Below the pieces are notes generated by a model that was not told where the DNA came from, made no database searches, and saw only the letters and a list, made by a program, of their open reading frames with translations. Source: Lautropia dentalis (GTDB lineage: Bacteria; Pseudomonadota; Gammaproteobacteria; Burkholderiales; Burkholderiaceae_E). From it: 64,000 nucleotides of DNA. The stretch covers positions 124,001 through 188,000 of the forward strand of contig NZ_RRUE01000001.1 in the NCBI RefSeq assembly GCF_003892345.1, read 5' to 3'. Each line of letters opens with the position of its first letter. Position 1 is the stretch's first letter. Below, piece after piece: positions 45,178 to 55,835 of this stretch. A program made the translations under genes and the position numbers.

Positions 45178-46677
45178 ATGCGGACATCGATACAGTTTCG
45201 GCTGCCGGTTACTGCGGCGGCGCTCGCACTTCTTCTGGCCGCCTGCGGTGGCGGCGGCGGTGGGGCACAGCGGGGCGTACTCAGCTCTCCGCAGCCGCCG
45301 TCGTCCAGTGGCGGCGGCCTCATTCCGGGTGGCGGCCAGTCCGGGCAGGCAGGCCAGAACGGCCAGAATGGCAACACCAGCCAGAACGGCCAGAGCGGCC
45401 AGAACGGTAATGCCAGCCAGTCTGGACAGACAGGCCAGAGCGGTAACGCCAGTCAGGGGGGCCAGACTGGCCAGAACGGTAATGCCAGCCAGTCTGGACA
45501 GACAGGCCAGAGCGGTAACGCCAGTCAGGGGGGCCAGACTGGCCAGAACGGCAACACCGGCCAGAATGGTGCTTCCGGCAGTGGTGGCACGGGGGATTCT
45601 GGTGCTGGTGGCACAGGCAGCGGTGGCAACACTGGCGGCCAGACAGGTGGCAGTGGCACCGGCAATGCCGGCACGGGCAACACGGGCAGTCAGTCCGGCG
45701 GTGGTACCGGCAACACGGGCAACCAGTCCGGCGGCGGCAGCGCAGGCAACCAGAACGGTGGTGCTTCCGGCACCGGCACCATCACCCCCATCGTCAGCAG
45801 GCTTCCGCTCATTTCCGCCCGGGGCGTGCGTGGCGACGTGCTGCTGGCCATGATCGACCAGAGGGCCTGTGCTTCCCTTTCCCGGGCCACCAGCTACAAC
45901 GGCAGCCTGCTGGCCAATACGCATACCCCCAACGTCGTGGCCGGTGTGGAGCTGGATCCGTTCAACTACACGCACACCACCTCGGCACCCGATCCGTCCA
46001 GCCCGCTGATCGACGCGAAGTGCACGGAGAACTACTACCGCTACCGGGCGGCTGAAGAAGGGCGCAGCTACACCATCTACGCGTACAGCTATCCGCGCTA
46101 CTACCACCCGCTCAGCATCGGGGCCACCCAGCGTGTCCACTATCTGGAAGTGAGAACATCGCTGACCGTCTCGGGCACCGGCTTCACGCTGGGGCAGACC
46201 ATCAGCGTGCGTGACGGGGCGGACGATGGCATCAGCAACTTCTGGGGCAACGGTACGCACGTCGAGAAGCTGGAGCTGTCGGCTGCTGCGGCGCGCACCA
46301 TCGCCTTCAACAGCGTGGTGCCCTATGGTGTGCTGATCGAATGGAAAGGCACCAGCAGCTCGGCCGCTGTTTCCGCTACCAGTGGCTCCGGTGCCGCCAA
46401 TGCCACCGGCACAGCCAATGCAGCCAGCGGCACGAGCCGCACGAACAGCACCAGCCCCCGTCTCGAACAGCTGATGCTGCTGCGTGGCCAGAATGGCAGC
46501 CAGGCCAAGCTCTGCTGGAATGCGTCGGGGCTGCAGTATGCCCGCCGGCTGCACTGCACGGCCTGGAAGGCACCGGCCGGCTGGCAGCGGGGTCAGAAGC
46601 TGGGCTTCGACGGTCACTACCTGATCGATGACCGTTCTGCGCATGCGGGCGAAAGCGGCTTCTTCTACTGGCGTTAG
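45178..46677 (+). CDS. Repeat-rich surface lipoprotein
   Basis: The 499-aa product has a lipoprotein signal (ALALLLAACGGGGGG, Cys at about 23) followed by ~180 residues of Gly/Gln/Asn/Ser repeats (GQNGNASQSGQTGQSGNASQ type) that form a flexible stalk. A C-terminal ~290-residue domain follows with paired Cys and many Tyr (KCTENYYRYR, YAYSYPRYYHP, KLCWNASGLQYARRLHCTAWKAPAGWQ). The domain is unknown to me. The stalk includes an exact 72-bp duplication. Likely exposed on the outer membrane. Confidence 0.75.
   Translation: MRTSIQFRLPVTAAALALLLAACGGGGGGAQRGVLSSPQPPSSSGGGLIPGGGQSGQAGQNGQNGNTSQNGQSGQNGNASQSGQTGQSGNASQGGQTGQNGNASQSGQTGQSGNASQGGQTGQNGNTGQNGASGSGGTGDSGAGGTGSGGNTGGQTGGSGTGNAGTGNTGSQSGGGTGNTGNQSGGGSAGNQNGGASGTGTITPIVSRLPLISARGVRGDVLLAMIDQRACASLSRATSYNGSLLANTHTPNVVAGVELDPFNYTHTTSAPDPSSPLIDAKCTENYYRYRAAEEGRSYTIYAYSYPRYYHPLSIGATQRVHYLEVRTSLTVSGTGFTLGQTISVRDGADDGISNFWGNGTHVEKLELSAAAARTIAFNSVVPYGVLIEWKGTSSSAAVSATSGSGAANATGTANAASGTSRTNSTSPRLEQLMLLRGQNGSQAKLCWNASGLQYARRLHCTAWKAPAGWQRGQKLGFDGHYLIDDRSAHAGESGFFYWR
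45397..45540 (+). repeat. Exact 72-bp tandem duplication in the lipoprotein stalk
   Basis: 45397-45468 and 45469-45540 are identical and encode 24 residues each. Identity at silent positions indicates a recent duplication. Confidence 0.95.
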
Positions 46678-47202
46678 AGCGTGTCACGCACTCATCGACC
46701 CCTCGCAGTTCCCAGCCGTACGCGAGGGTGTTGCCCTGTCCGGCAGGGCGGTCCGCCTTGCCTGCGCAGCGTGCCTTGTCAGCACACGGCTGGGCCGGGG
46801 GCTGCCCGCAGGGGAGTTTCTCCTGCGGGTACGCATGACTGTGTTGGCCGTGCCTTGAAACCATTGAAGATTCTGCGGCCCCGCCGGCCTGCCCCCCCAG
46901 ACTGGCGGTCCCTGGTTTCCCGCCCCCTCCCGGTAGTTATCATTACCAAAGGAAATATAACGATTCCGACAGCTCCACGCGGGTTTCCGTGTCCACAGGC
47001 TGATCCCCTGCCTATCATGAGCTGTCACCTGCCCATGGTGGCCGGGCACCGTGGGCGGCGGCGTACCGCATGTGCCGCATGCGGGGCGGGCGTTCTGTCG
47101 CCCCCGGACGAACCGCTGTGGCCGTGCCATCGGCCTTCTCACGGGGGGCGGCGTCGTTGCAGGTGTACATCCATCATTCCCGGTGTTGCAAGGAGCGCCG
47201 AC
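46678..47202. other. Intergenic region upstream of the YagU-like gene
   Basis: About 525 bp with no supported gene. CCCGCAGG/CCTGCGGG forms a hairpin at 46805-46829 without a T run. A small AT-rich patch (GTTATCATTACC... ATATAACG, about 46935-46962) may hold a promoter. Confidence 0.45.
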
Positions 47203-47775
47203 ATGAGCGATGCGAAAATCACCGTTCACGAACGCCAGGTCAACAGCCAGATCATCGTCTGGACCACGCTGATCGGGGGCTTCATCAGTTCGCTGGTGAA
47301 GTGGGGATCCGAAGTGAACATGCCACCGCGCGTACCGGGTGAAATCTCCCCGCCGGGCGCCAACATCGATGCCTGGCTGGGATGGCTGGGCTTCAACTCC
47401 CATTCACTGGACTATGTGTACCAGGGCGCCACGGTGCCCGGTGCCGTCACGCTCTATCACTGGGGCTTCAGCTTCGTGTTTGCCTGGCTGTACGTGTGGG
47501 GCAGCATCCGCTGGCCGCGCATCCGGCTCTGGTACGGTGCGTTCTATGGTCTGGTCATTACCGTGGTCATGCACGGGTTCCTGATCCCGCTTTTGGGCTT
47601 CCGCAACCCGGTCTATGCCCATGGTGCCACCGGCTGGCTCTGGAATCTCAACGCTGCCGAGCTGTGGAGCGAGATTCTGGGCCATGTTTACTGGTCCGTC
47701 TCCATCGAGATCTGTCTGATTGCCGTGCTGGCCCACTTCGGCCGTCCCATCGTCGGGAAGTGGTTTCTGAAGTGA
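47203..47775 (+). CDS. YagU-family inner-membrane protein
   Basis: The 190-aa protein has the YagU/DUF1440 pattern: IGGFISSLVKWGSEVNMPPRVPGEISPP near the start, AGNA-like YVYQGATVPGAVTLYHWGFSFVFAWLYVWGS, then RIRLWYGAFYGLVITVVMHGFLIPLLGF and SEILGHVYWSVSIEI. Four transmembrane helices are likely. E. coli YagU is linked to acid resistance, but its mechanism is unknown. ATG 47203 follows AAGGAG. The longer frame upstream is not membrane-like. Confidence 0.88.
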   Translation: MSDAKITVHERQVNSQIIVWTTLIGGFISSLVKWGSEVNMPPRVPGEISPPGANIDAWLGWLGFNSHSLDYVYQGATVPGAVTLYHWGFSFVFAWLYVWGSIRWPRIRLWYGAFYGLVITVVMHGFLIPLLGFRNPVYAHGATGWLWNLNAAELWSEILGHVYWSVSIEICLIAVLAHFGRPIVGKWFLK

Positions 47776-47826
47776 CGGCCTGATCCGGCGATGCTCGGGG
47801 CTGAAATGCCCCCCGATTGCCGGACA

Positions 47827-47859
47827 CAAAAAAGGCAGGGTCCGAATCCGAACCCTGCC
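47827..47859 (-). terminator. Rho-independent terminator of the sec operon
   Basis: On the minus strand GGCAGGGT and ACCCTGCC form a perfect stem (47852-47859 with 47834-47841) followed by TTTTTTGTGT, about 45 bases after secF. Confidence 0.88.
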
Positions 47860-47904
47860 CATGTGGGTGCAACCCTGTAGGGGCGGAAAGCCGCCCCCAC
47901 GGCC

Positions 47905-48849
47905 TCACGGCAATTCCACCTCCGTGGCATCCTTTTTCCTGATCGGCTTGACCAGATCCTCGCGCTTCAGGCCCAGGCGCATCACGATGGCCGCGGCCAC
48001 GAAGATCGACGAATAGATGCCGAAGCAGATGCCGATGGCCAGCGCCAGCGCGAAGTAGTGCAGCGTGGGGCCGCCGAAGAACAGCATCGACAGCACCATC
48101 ATCAGCGTGGACGTGTGCGTGATGATCGTCCGCGACGTGGTGGTGGTGATGGCGTGGTCCAGCACGGCGGCGGTGGTCATGTTCTTCGCGTGGCGCTCGC
48201 GGAATTTCTCGCGCACCCGGTCGAAGATGATCACCGATTCGTTTACCGAGTAGCCCAGCACCGCCAGCACCGCTGCCAGCACCGACAGCGAGAACTCCCA
48301 CTGGAAGAGGGCGAAGAAGCCCAGGATGATCACGATGTCGTGCAGGTTGGCGATGATGCCCGCCACGCCGAACTTCCACTCGAAGCGCATGGCCAGGTAG
48401 ATCACGATGCCGACGATCACCATCAGCAGCGCCATGGCGCCGCCGGTGGCCAGCTCATGCCCTACCTGCGGGCCCACGAACTCGTTGCGGCGCAGCTCCA
48501 CCTTCGGGTCGACCGTTTTCAGCGCGCCCAGCACCTGCTCGGCCTGCTGGGCCGCCGACACGCCTTCCTTCAGCGGCAGGCGAATCATCACGTCGCGCGA
48601 GGTGCCGAAGTTCTGCACCTGCGGCTCCGAAAAGCCCAGCTCCTCGATGGCCAGCCGGGTCTTGCCCAGATCGGCCGGCTGTGCGTAGTTGAACTCCATG
48701 ACGGTACCGCCGGTGAACTCCACCGACAGGTTCAGCCCGCGCACGGCCAGCAGGATCACCGCCGCGACGAAGAACGCGATGGAGATCATGTTCAGCACCG
48801 TGACGTGGCGCATGAACGGAATGTCACGCTTGATCTTGAACAGTTCCAT
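47905..48849 (-). CDS. secF: Protein translocase subunit SecF
   Basis: SecF with SecD uses the proton gradient to help pull proteins out of SecYEG into the periplasm. The 314-aa protein has TM1, a periplasmic P4 domain starting LNLSVEFTGGTVMEF, and five more helices with the family blocks FEWKFGVAGIIANLHDIVIILGFF, LAVLGYSVNESVIIFDRVREKFR and TTTTSRTIITHTSTLMMVLSMLFFGG. It lies 15 bases after secD and closes the operon. Confidence 0.97.
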   Translation of the reverse strand: MELFKIKRDIPFMRHVTVLNMISIAFFVAAVILLAVRGLNLSVEFTGGTVMEFNYAQPADLGKTRLAIEELGFSEPQVQNFGTSRDVMIRLPLKEGVSAAQQAEQVLGALKTVDPKVELRRNEFVGPQVGHELATGGAMALLMVIVGIVIYLAMRFEWKFGVAGIIANLHDIVIILGFFALFQWEFSLSVLAAVLAVLGYSVNESVIIFDRVREKFRERHAKNMTTAAVLDHAITTTTSRTIITHTSTLMMVLSMLFFGGPTLHYFALALAIGICFGIYSSIFVAAAIVMRLGLKREDLVKPIRKKDATEVELP

Positions 48850-48864
48850 GGTGTGAGCCTCCGG

Positions 48865-50745
48865 TCAGCGCTTGGCAACGGGCTTGTGATCGTCGGGTAC
48901 CCAGTCGCTCTGGCCCACCGACAGGTGCTTGATGCGCTTGCGGCCGCCATACCAGAGGTTGACCAGCCCGCGCGACACGAACACCGCCGAGAACATCGAG
49001 GTCAGGATGCCCAGGCAGTGCACCACGGCAAAGCCCTTGATCGGGCCCGAACCGAAGGCCAGCAGCGCAATACCGGCAATCAGCGTGGTGACGTTGGCAT
49101 CCAGAATGGTGGCCCAGGCGTGCTCGTAACCGGCGCTGATGGCCATCTGCGGCGAGACGCCGCGGCGCAGCTCCTCGCGCACACGCTCGTTGATCAGCAC
49201 GTTGGCGTCGATGGCCATGCCCAGTGCCAGCGCGATGGCCGCGATGCCGGGCAGCGTCAGCGTGGCCTGCATCAGCGACAGCACCGCCACCAGCAGCAGC
49301 AGGTTGAAGCCCAGCGCCAGCGTGGAGAACACGCCGAACAGCGCGTAGTAGATGATCATGAACACCGAGATGGCCAGGAAGCCCCACGCCACGGACGAGA
49401 AGCCCTTCTCGATGTTATCGGCCCCCAGGCTCGGGCCGATGGTCCGTTCCTCGATGATGTTCATCGGCGCGGCCAGTGCACCGGCGCGCAGCAGCAGGGC
49501 CAGGTCGCCGGCGTTCTTGGGCGTGCCCATGCCGGTGATCTGGAAGCGGCTGCCCAGCTCCGACTGGATGGTGGCCACCGTCAGCACCTCGCCCTTGCCC
49601 TTCTCGAACAGCACCACGGCCATCGGCTTGTGGATGTTCTTGCGGGAGACCTCACGCAGGTGGCGGCCGCCGGCTTCGTTCAGGCTCACGGCCACGGCGG
49701 GCTGCTGGTGCTCGTCGAAGGTGGCCGACGCGTTGGTGAGCTGCTGGCCGGTGAAGATGGGTTCGCGCTTGAGCACCACCGGGGCGCCACGGCCCTGGCG
49801 GAACAGATCGGAACCGAAGGGCACCACGGCCGTGTCGCTGGTCAGCGCCCGCTGGGCCTCGTTGCTCATGTCCACCAGCCGGGCTTCCAGCGTGGCGGTA
49901 CGGCCGAGGATGTCCTTGGCCCGTGCCGTGTCCTGCACACCGGGCAGCTGCACCACGATGCGGTCAGCGCCCTGGCGCTGAATGACCGGCTCGGCCACGC
50001 CCAGTTCGTTGATCCGGTTGTTCAGCGTGGTGATGTTCTGCTGCACCGAGTTGTCGAGGAAGGTGCGCATGGCCGCCTGCGTCAGCGTCATCACCAGCTG
50101 CGCATTGGCGCCGCTGCCGCGCGTCTGCAGGGCCAGGTCGCCCTGGTGGTCGCGCAGCAGGCCCTCGGCACGCTCGCGGGTGGCCTCGTCGCCAAAGGTC
50201 ATCACCAGCTGGTTGCCGGTGCGGCGGATGCCGTTGTGGCGCACGTTGCGGTCACGCATCAGCGTGCGCACATCGGCCATGGCGCTGTCCAGACGCTTGT
50301 TTAGCGCCTCGGCCGTGTCGATCTGCATCAGGAAGTGCACCCCACCGCGCAGGTCCAGACCCAGATACATGGGCAGGGCATGCAGCTGCGTGAGCCAGGT
50401 GGGGGAAGCCGACAGCAGGTTCAGCGCCGTGATGTAGACCGGATCGGAGGCATCCGGGTTCAGCGCCTTTTCCAGCACGTCGCGGGCGCGCAGCTGGGTG
50501 TCGGTCGAGTCGAAGCGGATCTTGACCGAGCTGTCGTCGCGCAGCACCCCCGTGTTGGGGATGCCGGCTTCGGTGAGTGCGGCGAGCGCACGCGTCTCCG
50601 TGGCCTCGTCGACCTTGATGGTCGCCTTCTGGCTGGATATCTGAACCGCTGGCGATTCGCCGTAGAAGTTGGGGAGGGTATAGATCAGGCTGAAGATCAG
50701 TGCCAGCCCGATGACGGCGTACCGCCAGAACGGATTTCGATTCAC
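48865..50745 (-). CDS. secD: Protein translocase subunit SecD
   Basis: The 626-aa partner of SecF has the N-terminal MNRNPFWRYAVIGLALIFSLIYTLPNFYGESPAVQIS, the signature LGLDLRGGVHFLMQID at the P1 start, QRQGADRIVVQLPGVQDTARAKDILGRTATLEARL, and the C-terminal helices LALGMAIDANVLINERVREELRRG and DANVTTLIAGIALLAFGSGPIKGFA. Length and all blocks are normal. It begins 2 bases after the yajC stop. Confidence 0.97.
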   Translation of the reverse strand: MNRNPFWRYAVIGLALIFSLIYTLPNFYGESPAVQISSQKATIKVDEATETRALAALTEAGIPNTGVLRDDSSVKIRFDSTDTQLRARDVLEKALNPDASDPVYITALNLLSASPTWLTQLHALPMYLGLDLRGGVHFLMQIDTAEALNKRLDSAMADVRTLMRDRNVRHNGIRRTGNQLVMTFGDEATRERAEGLLRDHQGDLALQTRGSGANAQLVMTLTQAAMRTFLDNSVQQNITTLNNRINELGVAEPVIQRQGADRIVVQLPGVQDTARAKDILGRTATLEARLVDMSNEAQRALTSDTAVVPFGSDLFRQGRGAPVVLKREPIFTGQQLTNASATFDEHQQPAVAVSLNEAGGRHLREVSRKNIHKPMAVVLFEKGKGEVLTVATIQSELGSRFQITGMGTPKNAGDLALLLRAGALAAPMNIIEERTIGPSLGADNIEKGFSSVAWGFLAISVFMIIYYALFGVFSTLALGFNLLLLVAVLSLMQATLTLPGIAAIALALGMAIDANVLINERVREELRRGVSPQMAISAGYEHAWATILDANVTTLIAGIALLAFGSGPIKGFAVVHCLGILTSMFSAVFVSRGLVNLWYGGRKRIKHLSVGQSDWVPDDHKPVAKR

Positions 50746-50747
50746 AC

Positions 50748-51089
50748 TCAGATGGCCTTGATGGTGCCCTTCGGCAGAAGGGTCTGGATGGTGGACTTCT
50801 GGAAGTTCATCTCGATGGACTTGCCTTCAGAAGCGGAAACTTCGACGGTAACATAGGCTTCGCCGACCTTGGTCACCTTGCCGACGATCCCGCCGGCCGT
50901 CACCACTTCATCGCCTTTTTGCAACGCTGCCAGCATGTTCCGGTGCTCCTTGGCCCGCTTCATCTGCGGGCGGATCATCAGGAAATACATGACGACGAAC
51001 ATCAGGATGATGGGCAGGAAGCCCAGCAGCTGGTTCTCGGCGCCGGCAGGCGCGCCGGCGGTCTGTGCGTAAGCAGAGGAAATCAGCAC
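50748..51089 (-). CDS. yajC: Preprotein translocase accessory subunit YajC
   Basis: The 113-aa protein has one transmembrane helix in LLGFLPIILMFVVMYFLMIRPQMKRAKEHRNMLAALQKGDEVVTAGGIVGKVTKV, the hallmark of YajC, which associates with SecDF. It is third in queA-tgt-yajC-secD-secF, with a 204-bp gap after tgt. Confidence 0.96.
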   Translation of the reverse strand: MLISSAYAQTAGAPAGAENQLLGFLPIILMFVVMYFLMIRPQMKRAKEHRNMLAALQKGDEVVTAGGIVGKVTKVGEAYVTVEVSASEGKSIEMNFQKSTIQTLLPKGTIKAI

Positions 51090-51293
51090 GTGTAAGGTCC
51101 TTTGTCAGGAGGTGGGGGAAGAGGAGCGACCGCGCCGGCTGGCGGCGATGCCCCCCAGGGCATGTGGCCCCGTGATGATGAACCGGCTTCCCGGGGGAGC
51201 GACGCCAGCAGGGCAGCCCCGATGGCCCCGGGCTTCCCGGGATGGATGAACCCGTCATTATACCGGCCAGGCCGCGGATGACGGGGCGTTCTG

Positions 51294-52580
<1,287 letters not shown>

Positions 52581-52585
52581 TTATG

Positions 52586-52599
52586 CCTGTAATTACAGG
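52586..52599. promoter_or_regulatory. Perfect 14-bp palindrome in the queA-tgt gap
   Basis: CCTGTAATTACAGG is a perfect palindrome in an AT-rich patch. On the minus strand it is followed by CATAAAA, a possible -10 box for tgt-yajC-secDF, so it could be an operator inside that promoter. Confidence 0.5.
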
Positions 52600-52687
52600 A
52601 TAATTACGCATTTCGTGTCTGGAGGGACAGGGAGGTGAACAGGCTCATGACAGGCGCTGCGTCAGGGCAGCCGCTGGCACGCCATTG

Positions 52688-53854
<1,167 letters not shown>

Positions 53855-54208
53855 GAACGGTGCACGGACCAGGGCAGGGTGCGGAAAGGGGGGAGGATGG
53901 CCCCTGCAAAAGACCGGTTGGCGTACCCGGCCGATTTGCGCCATAATGGTGACCGGATGCCGATGGTACAGGATTGGTACGACGCGTCCCGCGCCCGCCA
54001 CCTTGCTCCCCCGCAAGGTCTCCCCCAACCCCGGGCCGGGGCCATTTATCCGTGCTTCTCCCTGTCCGCGCTGCCCCCCTGCCACTGCGCCTTCCCCCAA
54101 TCCGGGCCATGGCAGGCCAGCAATCGGCATCCCCTTTTTTTCGGTGGGCCAGCCGGTCGCCGCCAGTTCTCTGGCGCGCACCCTGCAGGCTGGCTCTCCG
54201 GCCTGTCA
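53855..54208. other. Region between queA and tRNA-Leu
   Basis: About 350 bp without a supported gene. It holds the queA leader on the minus strand and a plus-strand promoter candidate, TTGGCG with CATAAT 18 bases on (53918-53947), that could drive tRNA-Leu. Confidence 0.45.
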
Positions 54209-54293
54209 GCCCGGGTGGTGAAACTGGTAGACGCAGGGGACTCAAAATCCCCCGCCGCGAGGCGTGTCGGTTCGAGTCCGACCCCGGGCACCA
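54209..54293 (+). tRNA. tRNA-Leu (anticodon CAA)
   Basis: The 85-base sequence folds as a class II tRNA. The acceptor stem is GCCCGGG/CCCGGGC, the D-arm lies around GGTGAAACTGGTAGACGC, and the anticodon stem GGGGA/TCCCC has loop CTCAAAA, giving anticodon CAA. A long variable arm (CGCCGCGAGGCGT region), the T-loop GGTTCGAGTCC and an encoded 3' CCA complete it. It would read UUG leucine codons. A terminator follows directly. Confidence 0.97.
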
Positions 54294-54301
54294 GCTTGCG
54301 C

Positions 54302-54336
54302 AAGGCCGCTTTCCGCTGTGTGTGGAGGCGGCCTTT
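54302..54336 (+). terminator. Terminator after tRNA-Leu
   Basis: AAGGCCGC (54302-54309) pairs with GCGGCCTT (54328-54335), followed by TTGG. Eight bases after the tRNA end. Confidence 0.65.
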
Positions 54337-54540
54337 GGTGTATCTGGCCGGCTCTGCCGGCCGATCCTTTCGTGCCGGGGCGAAGATCCGTTCTTTCTGG
54401 TGGCCGGTGCCCTGTCCTGGTGCAAACGGTCCTGGCCTGCTGCCGTTCCCGCCCTGCCACGGTCTGCTTCGGCGCGGGGCATCTCCCGACACCGTCCGTC
54501 CTACAATGCAGTTTCCCCAGAATGTGTAGGACGCACTGCC

Positions 54541-55542
54541 ATGCCATTGACCGGTCTGCTGGTTGGACTCCTGTTCGGCTTTCTGCTGCAGCGGGGCCAG
54601 TTCTGCTTCGTTTGTGGCTTTCGCGAGCTGCTGTTGCGGCGCAACGCAAGCTTCATCGTGGCCCTGCTGGTGGCCATCGCCATCCAGTCGGCGGGTTTCT
54701 TCGGGTTGCAGCAGGCGGGGGCCATCCGGCTGCCCGAGGGGACCATGCCGCTGTGGGCCACGATCATCGGCGGGCTGCTGTTTGGCATCGGCATCATGCT
54801 GGCGCGCTGCTGCGGCAGCGGCAGCTGGTTCCGCTCCGGTGAAGGTGCCGCGGGCAGCCTGCTGGTCCTGCTGGTCTTTGCCATCACCCTCGCAGCCTTT
54901 CAGGCCGGGCCGTTCCGGGGCCTGATGCAGCCGCTGCTCGAACAGCCTTCCACCCTGTCCACCATTCACGGCACCCTGGGCATCTCCCCCTGGTGGCTGG
55001 TGGGCGCGCTGGCCCTGCTGGCCTTCACGCTGGTGAGGCGCGACCAGCGCACCACCGCCGACTTTGCCGATGCCCCGTCACTGGCCAGCGTCCGCCGTGC
55101 CCACTACTCCGTGCGCATGGCCGTGGTGATCGGCCTGCTGGGCATTGCCGCCTGGTGGCTCAGCTGGCAGACCGGCCGCAACTACGGCTATGGTGTGGCC
55201 ACTCCCACCGCCAACCTGCTGCAGTACCTGACCACCGGCCAGAGCCGCTATCTCAACTGGGGCAGCCTGTTCGTGCTGGGCATCCTGCCCGGCGCCTGGA
55301 TCAGCGCCCTGATGACCGGTGAGTTCCGCTGGCGCGTGCCCGCCCCCGAACAGGTGCCGCAGCGCATCACCGGCGGTGTCCTGATGGGTATCGGTGCCAC
55401 GCTGGCCGGCGGCTGCACCATCACCAACACCCTGGTGGCCACGGCGTACTTCTCGTGGCAGGGCTGGATTGCCACCCTGATGATCATCGCCGGTGCCTGG
55501 ATCGGCCTGCGCATCACAGGGCAGGGACGCATGAATTCATGA
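54541..55542 (+). CDS. YeeE/YedE-family (TsuA-like) transporter
   Basis: The 333-aa inner-membrane protein has about nine to ten helices in two inverted halves, with the conserved cysteine-bearing segments QRGQFCFVCGFRELLL (~18-33), GIMLARCCGSGSWFRSGEG and GIGATLAGGCTITNTLVATAYFSWQGW. YeeE/YedE proteins import thiosulfate or related sulfur compounds, passing them along such cysteines. ATG 54541 opens the membrane part; the longer frame upstream reads through the tRNA and is not coding. A rhodanese lipoprotein follows, in keeping with sulfur handling. Confidence 0.9.
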   Translation: MPLTGLLVGLLFGFLLQRGQFCFVCGFRELLLRRNASFIVALLVAIAIQSAGFFGLQQAGAIRLPEGTMPLWATIIGGLLFGIGIMLARCCGSGSWFRSGEGAAGSLLVLLVFAITLAAFQAGPFRGLMQPLLEQPSTLSTIHGTLGISPWWLVGALALLAFTLVRRDQRTTADFADAPSLASVRRAHYSVRMAVVIGLLGIAAWWLSWQTGRNYGYGVATPTANLLQYLTTGQSRYLNWGSLFVLGILPGAWISALMTGEFRWRVPAPEQVPQRITGGVLMGIGATLAGGCTITNTLVATAYFSWQGWIATLMIIAGAWIGLRITGQGRMNS

Positions 55543-55835
55543 TACGTCCCTCCATGCGCCCGGCCTTTCGCCGGTTGCCGTGATGGCAGCACCTGCCGGC
55601 CATCGCATCATGGTTTTGCCCGTCATGCACCTCATTTCCCGTGCAGTGCGCATGGCTGGCCCCTCGGGGGCAAGAGGCCGCTTTTGCCTTCCCCCATTCA
55701 AATGCCTCCAGCGCGCGTCATGAACCCATGCGTTCACGACGTATGTGTTCGGGGCACGCCCACTACCGGAGCCCTGTTGTGCTCCTGGCCTGCGCTTTGC
55801 CAGCGCGACTGGCAGGCGTGTTTTTCATTGTCATC

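Noticed and set aside
53974-54540. Upstream extension of the YeeE/YedE frame
   Set aside because: It reads through tRNA-Leu and its terminator, so it cannot be coding for this protein.
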